Assembly (NCBI GenBank): GCA_029339505.1
Contig: JAQISU010000156.1
Span: forward strand, 699,001-763,000
Direction: 5' to 3'
Origin: Unio delphinus
Lineage: Eukaryota > Mollusca > Bivalvia > Unionida > Unionidae
Length of the DNA stretch: 64,000 bases
This document shows, piece after piece, positions 33,811 to 46,649 of this stretch. A program made the translations under genes and the position numbers. Every line of letters begins with the position of its first letter. Position 1 is the first letter of the stretch. The notes under the pieces are model-generated. The model did not search any database and had not been told where the DNA came from. It saw nothing but the letters and a program-made list of their open reading frames with translations.

Positions 33811-36800
33811 TGTCAGCGATTTGTTGGCCTATGTATTGTTTTGTAGTAGAATCACTATTATCAAAACAGTCCTTGATAAATACAACCCAAATAACAGTCT
33901 CTCATTGCCCAGTTTTTTCTGATCAATGACCAGGTTTTGAGCTACAACGCATCTCAGCCTCACGCATATTATCTTCAACGTCTTGAATGTTTCACTTTAT
34001 ACGTTTCACATTTGCAGTTCGATCTTCCAAACCCACAAGTTTGCCCTGGTCAACGTTCGCAACAAACCACTGTGTTGAGCAACATCCACTTTGATAGCCT
34101 ACCTGATGGGATCCAATTCATCTCCGCGTCTTAATGAGTAGTGTCCGATAACATTTATAAATTTTGCATGATGTTACTCTTTCTAATTTCAAAGCACTTG
34201 TGGTACTGGGCAAGAAGCCTGGCTGTGCATGAAATGCTGCAACAACAAAATGACTGCATCTTTGACAGTACACCCAAATTTTTAAAGATAGAGTCGAATA
34301 CAAACAGTAATTTCCTGCTATGAATGCTAGCACCACGGTTTAAAGAATCAAATGTTAAAGTAGTGATGCAAGCCCATATGAACTATCATGTAAGCAATAC
34401 AATGCGTTCCATGTTCTGTTGTTGGATCTAGATTAACAATGCCAGTTTATTGTGTGTGGAGCGATCGTTGCAAGTTAGTTTCATATAAAGACACCATCGG
34501 ATGGATTCCATTTATGATCAGTGAAGATGGCCTTTCGTTCCACAGTTAAACGTAGTGGTGGATATTAAAATGTGTATTGGCTAGTAAAGATGGGTGTTTG
34601 TCATTATAGATTTGGTACAGGTCAATATGATTAGATTTTAGTTAGTAATTGCGTGTTTTTGTTAGTTGGTCTATGTTCAGGTAATGTCCATAGTCCACAA
34701 TTTACAGAGTTATTCTTTTCGATACAGTCAATACTGACTTAGCGGTCGACCTATAAGTATTCAGTTGAAGGAATATAAAAAAGATAAGCTAATCATATAA
34801 TGTATCAATAGTGAATAGCTTACTATGTTTCGCAATGATACTGAATAGGTCCTACTTAATTTAATGAAAATGAACAGAGTCTACAACTCTGGATTGTGCC
34901 AGAAAATATGTTTATAGCTTCAGTTTTAATTAGGACAAACAATGAAAGCTATACCAAATCACGCGTGTCGTCAGCCTGCTGAGGATTGTGTGTACCCTTT
35001 TCCCGAACCCATATTTATTTTCATGAAATCTAACACAACTGTTTTATGTTTGTATTAATTATTTCAATAGAATATTGCCACGCTTAATAAATACTAAAAA
35101 ACTGGAAATTAGTGAAACAACCCCATATCATTGTTTACATGATTCTTGGTCATTATTTTGAATAGAGATTTCTAGGACTAAATTCATACAGGTATAATCT
35201 TGCCATGACACCGTTCATTTAAACAAGTTTGGTACACAATTTGAAGAGAATACATAAACACTATTTTTGCTTATCTCAATGAATATATGAAATAACTTCT
35301 ATAAGTTATTAAATCGAGTTTTGTACACTAACGCCGTTGACCGATAATGGGATCAATGCGCTAAATATCCGAGGGGTAATTTGGCCTTCGCACCGGTATT
35401 GCAGATATGGCTGAAACGACTAGATAGGACTCCTGAGTTACGACCTCGTACGGTAAATAGAGGTTACTCAGAAATATGGAATATACATGGATATATTTGT
35501 AACAGAATTGTTACCGAGTGGGTGATGGATCAAATGAACAACTCATACACAATAGGTGAAAAATGATATAAATTTATGAAATAAATTATGGAAAAATAAT
35601 GATGTATCAACACAATAACTCATGCGTTCAACCCACAATCACACTTCACAACCATTCACAATTTGAAAATAAATTAAATATTAATTCAAAATGAACACAG
35701 ATCCAAGGAACCTCCTGGACTGCACAAATGTTTCAAATAAAAGGGAACCTTTACAAAAATTATATTCTCGCACGTATGAATTGCGATAAACCTCAAAATA
35801 TATTATCGCACGTATGAATTGCGATAACAAGTACAAACATCTACATGTATTAAATCAAGTTTCTAACTGTTATTGAGATTCATGTAATTCGTTGGAATAC
35901 TACCGAGATTCAAAGTAACCCCGTGTAAATATATCAATGCATTCAATTGTAACCACAATTGAAACACACATGCGTCTCGACCCTGTATAATCGTACGATT
36001 CACCAACTGTTGAATCGCCGCACAGCTTCTCCGAATACCTAGGGTTGACCCAATACTTTTATCGGCCGCTTGCCCTTCACGGATTCACTACAGTTATACG
36101 TCACACTAACGTACAGACAGCATACAGCACCTATTAGAACCACCGGTCCCAAACATTTAGATGCTACCCCGGACGTTTACACCTATAGACAGCTCCGGAC
36201 ACCCGGACATTTAGACTTGTAGATAGTTCCGGATATTTACACATCTCGACAGATATCCTCAGACATCATGACCTCTTGTTCACGCCAGATACAAACGCAG
36301 ACGGGCAGACAGTCAGACACCTCAATTTGATCGCACAATCCGATGGCACAATCAAACAGCACAATCACGGCACAATCAACTACAATAAAGAATCCAAACT
36401 AATAATAGTTGTTTCTAAAACAATCTAAAATTTAGATTAAGCTATTGAATTTAAAGTCTAATAGTGACTTGTAATTCCAAATATTCAACGGTTTAAATAT
36501 GCGTTGTAATAAATGCATCATTACATGAAATGATAAACTGAATAAAATTCACTTTAAATAAAACGAAATATAAATTTATCACTCACCCCTATGGCTGGAG
36601 AAAGAAAATGACGAGCTATCTCTCCTTTGACAAGATACTTTTGACTCGTAATCTTTTTAGAACTTTTCTGCCTTATATGTCCCCATATAGGTGAGCAGAA
36701 TTCAGGGCAAAATTCCCGTGCACTCCGTGATTATAATGTTCCTGACTTCAAGTGACTTCCAGCCAGGTACATGTAAGTCGCTACACGTCGCTTACCTTGA

Positions 36801-37508
36801 AAAACATTTATTCACCCCAGGTAACGCATGTACGACGAAACAAAAATGGTCAAATTAGTTTGTATTCAAGAAGAAATAAAATCAAATTTCGCCTAGATCT
36901 GTGACAATATTCCAAATTGTTGGAAGCTTAAGACCTACCGTGTTTATTAGTATTACCTCTCCTTAATGGATGAAAATAAAACTTTTAAAAATGTCAACGT
37001 TTCGCAAAAATACTTTATTTTTTATTCCATGAGCCTCTTAATACCATAAACAAGTATCCGGGTATGTATTACATTGGGTTCCAATGATTTTCAAACAATC
37101 CAAATTTATCTCAAAATATGCCGTAACGGCAGACCTTTTAACAAATATTTAAATATATATGCGCAGAAGTAGTTATGATTGCTAAAAAATATCTAACATC
37201 AATGTTTGACAACTCTGCTGCTAGTGCATCACCCTAATTTTAGCAGCTCGTTTTTAAAACGATAATCATAAATAGTTTTGAACACGACCAATAAACTTGT
37301 CACACCTTCAAAGTGTATGATACATATATATGACAGCATACTGTCTGAATATATAAGAATGACTTACGATCAGATGAAATGAATTGTTTAATACAACTAT
37401 TAGCATTCTTTACAGAGCACTGATTTTGTTTCAAAATCGCAACTCAGCCGATCAAGATCCTTCCTTGCTTAACCACATTCAACCCCATTCCACCAAACAT
37501 CACCCCCA
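33811..37508. other. Long non-coding interval, no family recognised
   Basis: No convincing gene. The string TCGCACGTATGAATTGCGAT occurs twice 38 bp apart (35768 and 35806). At 36150-36260 the phrases CCGGACATTTAGA and CCGGATATTTACA recur loosely. Part of 35340-36800, with higher GC and CACTCACCCCTATGGCTGGAG, differs in texture and could be an unrecognised repeat or LTR-like sequence, but I see no paired ends. Confidence 0.35.
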
Positions 37509-37509
37509 A

Positions 37510-37551
<42 letters not shown>

Positions 37552-37805
37552 TCCTGTGTAATATTATCATATTAGCGTCAACCTTTCTTAAGTTAAACTA
37601 AGATAGACAGCCTACGGAAAAATTTCTCGTTTACATCAAGACATTACAATAACCCGAATACATAAATGTAGCTAAGCAATTAAATCTAATAAAGAGATAT
37701 CCTGACCTGAGAATGTTGACATAAGGCGTGCTATCTGGTTGCGTATATTCCGTCGTCGAATTTGCTAGTTATTATCAGGATATTTCTGAAAGAAACCAAA
37801 ACAGA

Positions 37806-37887
<82 letters not shown>

Positions 37888-38153
37888 CATAGTAGGTATA
37901 GTTTTCATATAGTATGTGCAGTTTCATATTTTGTTAACAAAGCCCAATTTAAAATTTCAAACTACCATTTCGTCGCGTAATACCCTCCTGTCTCATTATC
38001 AGTGTTCAGTTTGATGATGCGGAGACAAAAGTGTAGATACGGGTACCTTTCTTTAACAAAATGGGGGCAAGTTTGAATCCATGTATGAACCCAACGATGT
38101 GACTTATCCATTAGAAATAAACTTGTACACACCCTCACCCCCCGCCCACACAT

Positions 38154-38191
<38 letters not shown>

Positions 38192-38200
38192 GCGCGCGCG
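37509..38200. repeat. Cluster of microsatellites: (GA)n, (TA)n, (CA)n-(CG)n
   Basis: (GA)n at about 37514-37548, (TA)n at 37809-37886 and (CA)n followed by a short (CG)n at 38155-38200, in otherwise non-coding DNA. Confidence 0.93.
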
Positions 38201-38663
38201 CTTTTTGACACACCAATACAAAGATGTATTTCTTGGAAACATGAACTTTGCGACAGAACATCTCATTCCGAACATTATGAAACAGTATTGATGATGCTGC
38301 GTACTAGCCCAGATACTCGACAATGTCTTTAATGCAGCCTTGGAGTCAAATCACAACAGACTGCTGTCATGTGGATCTGTTCGTGAATATTATTGTGCGA
38401 GACAGCAGAATTTATATAAAACAGCCGAAACCGATATAGAAGTAAATAAAACAGAGAAAGAAAAATTACAAAGCAGATATTAAATAATCTAATCCGACGT
38501 AAAAGCAAGTGAAATAAAAGCTTGGATTAAATCGATTGCAGTTCTTGATCATAATAGAATTTAAACTTTAAAAGAAGCTATTAACCACGTTTCAGTTATA
38601 AACTGCTTTTCTTTACATAAAAAGCTAACTGTACATCAGTTTAAGCAAATCGGACAACAGCAT
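38201..38663. other. Non-coding interval
   Basis: Nothing recognised. Confidence 0.4.
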
Positions 38664-39055
38664 CGAATGCTAATAACATCAGGTACACGAAGAGCATCGA
38701 ATGCTAATAACATCAGGCACACGAAGAGCATCGAATGCTAATAACATCAGGTACACGAAGAGCATCGAATGCTAATAACATCAGGCACACGAAGAGCATC
38801 GAATGCTAATAACATCAGGTACACGAGGAGCATCGAATGCTAATAACATCAGGCACACGAAGAGCATCGAATGCTAATAACATCAGGTACTCTAATAACA
38901 TCAGGTACACGAAGAGCATCGAATGTTAATAACATCAGGTACACGAAGAGCATCGAATGCTAATAACATCAGGCACACGAAGAGCATCGAATGCTAATAA
39001 CATCAGGTACACGAAGAGCATCGAATGCTAATAACATCAGGTACACGAAGAGCAT
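38664..39055. repeat. 34-bp tandem array with 68-bp dimer order
   Basis: About 11.5 copies of a unit containing GCATCGAATGCTAATAACAT. Copies alternate regularly between CAGGTACACG and CAGGCACACG, so the real unit of growth was a 68-bp dimer. One copy near 38880 is cut short. Confidence 0.95.
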
Positions 39056-39899
39056 CATTTATGTTTTGAGACCATTAGTTTTCTTGAACAACTTCTTGCC
39101 TTCCCGAAAAATAGAACTTGGTTTCCTGCACAGAATTGCCACAAGTTTGCCAATGCTGCAGAATGGTAAAACAGCTGAAACATTTTGCACGTGAGCGGAA
39201 TATTCGAATACCAAGAGGTGCAGGATACTTGCATTATCAGGTGCGTTTGAACAAAAACGGCACTGATATTTCTACCGAAGCTCCTAAGTGAGAAACGCAT
39301 CAATTACAATTTACTGAAGCATACATTTCATACGCGCATTGGTCGATTATAAATCACGTTTCTAAATTATTCCACCCACATGTAGACCAGGTAGAGACGT
39401 TCAAAAACTGCCATCATATATGATTCCTGGAATCACATCGATGTAATAACGCTCTTTGAAATTAAAGCTTATATTGCCCTTCAGGCTCTCATACAATTTA
39501 GTCGTGACAAGGAAGGTTTTAAAACTACTAAACCGTGCATTCATAGCAGTGGTCATATAATGCTGAACCGTTGTGACACCATTGTAATCAAGGACGATGG
39601 ATCAAAGCATTACAAAACATTCTCGAGGCTTTGAACAAATGCAGACTGCATGTATAAAGAATCCTGCTACGTACTTAACCAACACAGAAAGTGCAAGAGC
39701 ATTCAATGTATTCAATGCAGAAATTTCATGAATGTATTTATAATCCAACAACTATCACTGACCATGCCCTTTACTTGATTGGATCAGTGAATAACTGCAG
39801 CGGAAAATAATGGCATTACCTGGCAAAATAGTTTATAATTTATTGCTTTACACTAAGAAATTCTACAAGACCTTTGAGTGTTTCAACGTTTAAGTGGAT
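39056..39899. other. Possible 5' part of the Polinton polymerase fossil
   Basis: Plus-strand phrases are scattered and broken by stops. By position they could be the N-terminal region of the polymerase fossil that follows, but nothing specific can be matched by eye. Confidence 0.25.
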
Positions 39900-41480
39900 A
39901 GTTTTTATTTTCAAGACGCTTCCAACAGCCAAAATATAAATACAACACAAGGTCCTGAACAAGTCTAATACGGAAATTGTTATGCTGCAGTTAGACGTGA
40001 CGGACAAATTGAACCTACAATGTTGTATCGTGACAAGGACTTCAATCCATTAAAGTGAATTCGGCGACAGTCATGATCATGGTCCGCGATTATATTTGTG
40101 AGTTACTCTAAGACACAAGTAGCTTTTACTTCCACCAATAAAAAGCTCAGTGACTATTGTCACATCGAAGGCATTCATTACAAATTAGCATAGCAGATCG
40201 CATACAATTTTAACTGATAATTTACACAAACAATACAAAAATCCCTGTTGTGCTTCTTAACCTTCTTGGGTTTGATGAAAAGTTGATTATACAAACAGAG
40301 ACCATAGCGTCAAACTCATCAATAAGCGTAATTTCCAACACCATGGAACGATTTGTGACCTTTCACCTTTGACAATTACAGAGGATTGATTCGTTGCAGT
40401 TTTTTAATTCGTCCTTAGAGAGGTTAGTGAGCAATCTAATTGTGAAAACATTAAAATTACTAGTAGGTATTATCCAACCAGTACTTGTTAAAGATAAAAG
40501 GTATGTATCCATACGAGAATATGAGAGTCTGAAACAAATTGCTAAAACTCAGATGCTACCGATTGAAGCATTTCAATACAAAATCATGGGTGACTATCAC
40601 GATATTTATATGCGCATTTTGTGTTTTTTCTAGCTGATATGTTTGGGATATTTCGTGACAATGCCATGCACAAGCCAGATTCATCACACTACTTCTCATT
40701 AGCAGGAATGACTTGGGATGCGTTGATGTCAGAAACCAAAATCGATTTGGAATTTCTCACCGATATTTTATTCATCGAGCACACGCTTCATGCCTCAAAT
40801 ATCAACGCCGAGTCACACATATTTTAACTCAAACAACCCAAACATAGATGAACATGACCCCGCTGCCCCTAACACTTACATTAGGTATCTAAATGGCAAT
40901 AACCTTTTTGAATAGACATTGATGTAACCGCTACTTGTCGGTGGGTTTCAGTGGATTAATCCTAGAAACATTGACTTACAAAACCACGCAAACGATTACA
41001 GCATCAACAGCACCAGAGATCCGTCTTTCAAGTTGATCTAGAATATCTGGAATATCTACATCCTGTAAACAACGATTATCCGTTAGCACCAGAAGCGAAT
41101 GCAATGCCTGCGTAAGGGTGTGTCACCGATCAGTGAGAAATCATTAATGAATCAGGGCGTAAATTTAGTGATTCCTCCCAATTATTACCAAGTCTTATAC
41201 AAAAAAAAACAATTACGTATTGCACGTGATAAAGTGCCAGCTGTATCAGCAATTGGATATGCCAATATATGTCTGGATCGTCCGTGTTGGACTTGCTGAA
41301 GGTGCTAATGTACGAGTTCTACTATGACAAGAATGAAACCGTTTTACCAGGATCAGTTCAGGTACTCTGCTGATTTATACCACAGCCAATAATATGGCTG
41401 AAGAATGTTTGGTCAATGAATTTGATACCAGCGATTTTAACCAAAAAAACATTCGTTGTTAATACCACCACAATGGGTTG
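39900..41480 (+). pseudogene. Family B DNA polymerase of a second Polinton lineage, heavily decayed
   Basis: In successive frames the plus strand shows landmarks of the canonical protein-primed Polinton polymerase. YCHIEGIHYK (40150) corresponds to a DHCHxTGxxRG zinc-like motif. NLLGFDEKLI (about 40260) matches the HNLxGYDSHLI block. IDSLQFFNSSLERLVSNL (40388) matches the exonuclease-region FIDSLQFMxxSLxxLVxNL. GDYHDIYMRI and LADMFGIFRDNAM (40590-40665) match the YHDLYL..DVxLLADVFE block. SSHYFSLAGMTWDALM (40680) matches the pGLxWDA block. A degraded IRYLNGNNLF (40882) lies at the YxDANNLYG palm motif, and LDLLKVLMYEFYYDKNE (41290-41335) at the thumb side. Stops and frameshifts interrupt every block. 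It would have copied the element DNA; it is dead. Confidence 0.8.
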
Positions 41481-42265
41481 TTGGTAAGTTTGAACACGAA
41501 TGCTCCTTTAAATCAATCTTAGACTAAATAGAAATACGACCTAAAATGTAATAGATTGTGGTGGAAACTACAAGAACCTTAACAATCGTCAAAAATGTTC
41601 TAATGGTTATTTTTCAGTAAAATTTCAAACACGACATGCACGTGGAATGTCCCCAACTTTGACGTGAATCCATGCAAACGGCAAGTCAAGTATCATATTG
41701 TGCCAGAAATATCGGATGAGTGTTCATCAATGCACCAGTGTTTGTTGGTCACCGCTTAAATCATGAAATGGATACATATCGATGGTAATTATAACTCTTG
41801 CGTGTGGTCATCATGCTCTTGATTGACGTGCTAAGACATCCACTAAGGCAACAAAGCAGACCTTGGTAGCAGTTCCGTATTCATTGAAATTACTTGCAAT
41901 TTTCTCTCGCGCAAATATTCGGCTTTGTGACTTTTTCGCTCGTTCATTAATAACCGCCAAACGATACCATTTTGGCTTTTATGAAGTATCATTGCGTCAT
42001 GAAGTTGTAAGCACATTGACGAATCATGCCGTTTCAGTAACACCATGTTGCAGGTACCGAATAAATTTGTTTCCGAGAAATTGCAACGATGCCGAATGTG
42101 AAAGGATCTGGAGTCTCCTTGCTATCAATTTTTTGACCGGAACTTCCGGTCTCGTGGGAAAATATTGTTCGGATCTGGATACGAACGTTTCTCACTCGTC
42201 TGTTTAATATAAGTACGATTATATAAAATGTCTGCCAGTAATGTGATTAAAGAGTAAAACAATCA
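41481..42265. other. Decayed interior of the second Polinton fossil
   Basis: No gene is clear. The open stretch 41863-42207 (plus) matches nothing I know. By position between the polymerase and the coiled-coil remnant it is probably eroded element sequence. Confidence 0.3.
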
Positions 42266-42650
42266 ATGATATGTAAAGAGTCGCGACAGGCTGCACTAGA
42301 AGACCTTGCGGTGAGTTTTCAACAAACATTTGCACCACTAACTAAACCAATGATGGAAATTGCAGCAATTATATTGAAAACAACAGTTGAACAAGTGAGA
42401 GGACAAGCGGGAACAAAAAAGGAACCGTTTTAAATTCGTAAAATAGCGAAACGCACCAAGGATATGAAAAGATCAACGAGTGGAACAGCAGAGACTATTA
42501 CACGCTTGCCATCGCGATGTGTCATTCTAGAGGTCCAATAAGAAGAGGATCTGGTCAAAGAAGAGATGGCTGAGGCATTGACATCAACTAAGATCACGTC
42601 AGAGTTACCATGAACTGGAAACTTTAATAAGCTTGACTATCAACACATCC
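42266..42650 (+). pseudogene. Coiled-coil protein remnant of the second Polinton fossil
   Basis: From ATG 42266 a 55-codon frame (with QAALEDLAVSFQQTFAPLTK then a helical Lys/Glu/Gln-rich part) runs to TAA at 42431-42433. Past that stop the same frame reads on with IRKIAKRTKDMKRSTSGTAE, another stop at about 42539, and EEDLVKEEMAEALTSTK. The pattern, a FxPLT/FKPI-like motif followed by charged helix, is like the coiled-coil protein at 60379-60997 and similar small Polinton proteins of unknown role. Function unknown. Confidence 0.45.
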
Positions 42651-42899
42651 AATACATATATGTTTACACTAAATCGTGGATTATCCTCGGGTATTTTAGA
42701 ATGACGAGGCCAAACAAAGAATTTAATTGTGCATGGGTAAGGACTATAAACGTGGAGATGAGCCAACACTAAGTTCCGTCATCGCAATTGAATCTCCAAA
42801 ATAGTTTCCATTGAACAGTCGTAATTGGGAGCAGTTTTTGGTTCAAGAAACGATATTCGTAAAAAATAACATGTTTAATCACATCCGTAACTGCACATC
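42651..42899. other. Non-coding interval
   Basis: Nothing recognised between the Polinton fossil and the minus-strand LINE fossil. Confidence 0.3.
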
Positions 42900-44390
42900 A
42901 TATCTAACCAGAATTACCTCTGTGGCCGATCAATTTCACAAGTCACGATGTCAGTGATAGTTATGACAACAGGTCTGAGATTTTCAGGGTTGTATTGATT
43001 TTGTTCGTTCATCGTTTCGACGAGGACCTCACTAGTCATCCGAGGGTTGGAGGAGCTGGCTTTTTCTATGCTTGCGCAGGTGGCTGATAAGATCAACCCA
43101 TGCGGAGAATTTACGTTTGACGACATCTCCAAACAGGATTGGTGGTAGCTGTTTTTTTACATATCTCTTCAGCTCTTCAGCTGGGGTCCTGCTCGATTTG
43201 CACGACTTGGAGTCTTTACGCTGTTTGCTTCCTCAAGTCAGGGTTTATATTGAACGCTTTCAATGCAGCTTTCAGATTTCTGCACTGTGCTGTAGATCAG
43301 CTCTCTGAATGCCGCCCCGTCGGTCATCACTTTCTGGATGTAAAGAGGGTGCATTTCAGACGTTCTTGCAGGTCACCCACGAGAGACTGTTTGGGGCTGG
43401 TGTGTTTGAGCTTGGTGATGTTCAGTCCTTTAGGAGCATTCTATATATGTAGGCGTCTTTTGAGCTGAATGCGGATGTTGAGCATATTAAAGATCAAGTG
43501 ATGATATGTCAAACAGTAAACTCAGCACAAGGACTTGGTCATACACATCATACCTTCCCTATTCCTGACAATGACGTTGTCGATGAGTTGCCATTGTTTA
43601 CAGCATGGGTCCGGAGGCAGAATACTGTTTTGATGATCAACATTGCATGACCGTTGCTGTTACTATGAACCACTCCGTGCTTTCCTAGCACTCCATCCCA
43701 GGAAACGTATCACAACCTCTCATGCTTATCTGCCATTGGAACGTCAGCAATGACGGAGTGAAGATCCTCATAGAACGCGACCTTTACTTCATCTGGTTTG
43801 GTCATGGTAAGAGCATAGCAACTGGTGATGGGAAGGTTTCTTCAATCGGACAAGAGGGGGTTTCATGTTTTTTCATTTTTATGAGTCTGTCTTTCACTCC
43901 CTTGGGAGGTCCAGCCAATTTGTCAATCAGTGCTGTCTTCACTGCAATGCTGACACCAGTCTTACGGCACTTTTGACATCCTCGGCCGCTCAAAGAGTAA
44001 CTGTATTCGTAGTCACTTCTCCTGCAAGATGGGTATCGCTCAAGGCAGCAATGTCCACGTTCGTTCTGACGAGTTCTTTTAATATTATGGGTTTGTCATC
44101 TGTGGACTTTCCGCATCATCTGGGACCAGTAAGGTGAGTTCATTCCAAGCATTTTCTTTCGCAGGTTCGAGATTGTCGAATTGGCCCGACGAGCCTCGCT
44201 ACGCGTCGACGAGGCGACTCAGCATAGGCATCAAGTTTGCGTGGTTTGCATTCCGTATCGGTGGTGGAAAGAATCTTAATAGTGGAAGAGAGGCTTTTCG
44301 ATGCAAAACGATGCTTTGGTCTCTACTTCTCCTTGAAATGGTGGTCGGGATGGGCCCAGTCTCGACAAATCGGCTGGTCATGCCGAGCTA
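42900..44390 (-). pseudogene. RTE/CFDP2-like LINE endonuclease fossil
   Basis: Read leftwards from about 44390. Landmarks are AALSDTHLAGEVTT (about 44050), then SGRGCQKCRKTGVSIAVKTA and LAGPPKGVKDRLIKMKK (43993-43860). Next are DEVKVAFYEDLHSVIADVP (about 43790-43730) and a stretch around 43650 reading HGVVHSNSNGHAMLI. These are successive blocks of the AP-endonuclease often annotated as craniofacial development protein 2-like in invertebrates, which is the N-terminal part of RTE-type LINE proteins. GC content is higher than the surroundings, as expected of a different element. Frames shift and stops occur throughout. The RT domain is not seen; the piece may be truncated near 42900. Confidence 0.72.
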
Positions 44391-44619
44391 ACGGAAGTCT
44401 TTATTTACTTACTCATCTTCTTATTTTTCTTGTATCTCTCTTGATACCACCGTTGCCCCTACATTGAATCCCTTTAGCTTTCCCTTTTCCAAGTGTCTTT
44501 ATATTTCTTACAAGGCTGTGGGTCAATCCGGAAGTAATTTTATGGATTGAATATATTATCTGTGTATCACTGGCACTTCAAAAGTGTGCCCGTCATAGGT
44601 ACCATATTGATCGGGCAGC

Positions 44620-45235
44620 ACGTTTGCTTTATTTGCAACACACCATCATGGACATTTCAAAGACACTCAACTCAAACGAACGCATACCCAGTCTGACTCT
44701 GATGACGAACCATGTATTGTGGAGTCATTTCCAAAGTTTTTTCTATAACTATCAGACGTATGGCGATCATGAAGACAATTACTCTAAAGTCCAAACATGT
44801 GGGTGATTGGGAGACATTCTCATCACGAATCTGGGTGTAGAGCAGCTCCACATTATCAACTGCGTAAAGGAGCATCACGCCAATTCCAAGGATTGCTATA
44901 CCTCGAGATAGCAGAAGGAGATTTAAAAAGGTAAACTACACATCTAACGTTCCCCATCCGGAGATCATAAAAAATGTACGGGCAAAAACATCTATTCGTG
45001 GCCCAATCTTCTCCACTGTTGTGAAAACCTATCCCAAACAAACGAAGGACGTTCAAACACAGACAGATGCAGCCGATTCAACATCTAGAACTAACAACCC
45101 TCATTACCAACCACAGAAAAACACGGCATCTAATAAAACAACTTTCATTAACACCCCACCACATAATTCACCAAGGAATAAACATAAGTCAGGAAATAAG
45201 CAGCAAAGTGGTCAGATGACCCATCAAACTCAATA
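44620..45235 (+). pseudogene. LINE copy B ORF1 remnant
   Basis: A degraded zinc knuckle, YNYQTYGDHEDNYSKVQTCG (about 44745-44806), has lost its cysteines, whereas copy A keeps CYKCQTYGHHEDLC. The Pro/Thr/Asn-rich tail (KTYPKQTKDVQTQTD, PPHNSPRNKHKSGNK) at 45021-45235 matches the copy A tail. Confidence 0.72.
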
Positions 45236-45404
45236 ACAGGTTTGGAGACATTGCAAACATGGATGCAGAGGAAACTGTTCCATGTACTCAAGGTGGCTCC
45301 AAACATACCAACAAGTAATAACCCCCGTACTTCCTCCAGAGAAATAACCCCACAGATTGCTTCCGCAAAAGGTCTAACCTAGCTCCCCAATCTTTAACTT
45401 AAAC

Positions 45405-46140
45405 TTATAATTACAAAACTACAATACCGTGGAACTGTTGAGGACTTAAAGCAAACTACAATGATATTCTGCTGCTTTTAAACAAACATGATCTTGCAGT
45501 ACTATTTCTACAGGAAACATTATTGAATGAGATGGATAACATTACACTTAACAACTACCCCCTGTTTAACACCTACTTTCAATATGTTGACTGGGCCTCA
45601 GAAGGAGTTTCTGTGTGTGTAAATGATGGAGCCCCTCATATCATTATCCCTCTAAACACAAATTTGCAAGACTTTGCTGTATGTGTCACTCTACATCGAG
45701 TGATTACCATATGCTCTATTTGCATACCACCAAACACCAACCTAGTACCAAACGAATTAGACAATCTTCTTCAACCTCTTCCCGCGTCCTTTGTTTTATT
45801 CAGCAATTTTAATGCTCATAACATTCTATGGGGTTCAAATTACATACGTGACAGAGGCCACAAAATACAATACTTCATTTCTAGATATGATTTGTGTCTA
45901 GATATGACATATTTACACACAGGAACCGGTATATACACGTGTATATATTTGACAATTTGCTCCCCTTCACCACTTTTGGACCATGAATGGAAGGTCGCTG
46001 ATGACTTTCACAGCAGTGACCACTTTCCAATCTCCCTTGAAAATATTAACTCTATCATTGATGACGCAATTATAAAGTTGAATACAAAGACGACCGACTG
46101 GGCTACGTTTGAAACACATTGTAAAAGTAGACTTTAATGA
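45405..46140 (+). pseudogene. LINE copy B endonuclease, nearly whole
   Basis: AP-type endonuclease. The start (WNC-GLKANYNDILLLLNKHD, with one stop) is followed by a 204-codon open frame from 45523. It contains ETLLNEMDNITLNNYPLF near the start, VLFSNFNAHNILWGSN (a degraded GDFNAH..WG block; the catalytic GD is SN here), and FHSSDHFPISL (the SDHxPI block with the catalytic DH). The change in the GDFN box suggests loss of activity in addition to the frame breaks. Confidence 0.78.
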
Positions 46141-46649
46141 GGATACAGTATTCAACGTTAGTAACCCTATTCAGCATTTGCCTTCTATCCTAATCGAGAT
46201 TGCAGACAAACTCATTCCAAAGTCCTTGCTCAGCTGTAAAAGAACCCAGCAACCTTGCTTAACTAAGGAATGTAAAAAAGCCATTAGACAACGCCGAGAA
46301 GCATTGAACAAAATTAACAATCGTCCAACATCCGAAAATTTAAGTAAATACCCTATTCACCTGGCTAAAGATGGCAGCACAATCAAAGAAAGTAAACGAT
46401 CATCATATAAGAAAACTATATTTCGTATGTTAAAAAGGTTTCGGATAATATCTGCAAAGTAAAGGGGAAGAAGAAACAATTCTGTCCGACATCTGAAACT
46501 AAACTGTAACACTTTAAGTACCAAACGTGACATAGCAAATACTTTTACAAATTGTGTCTCTAAATATTCATCATCATTTAATTATTCGGAAGCCGAAGAT
46601 TAAAAAACAACAAAAAGAAGAGTAGAGTTTAAAATTCACATTCAACAGC

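Noticed and set aside
33937..34134. Plus-strand open frame of 65 codons with a TTTGCAG acceptor-like site near 34017
   Set aside because: Could be an exon by appearance, but no donor, no family and no continuation are seen.
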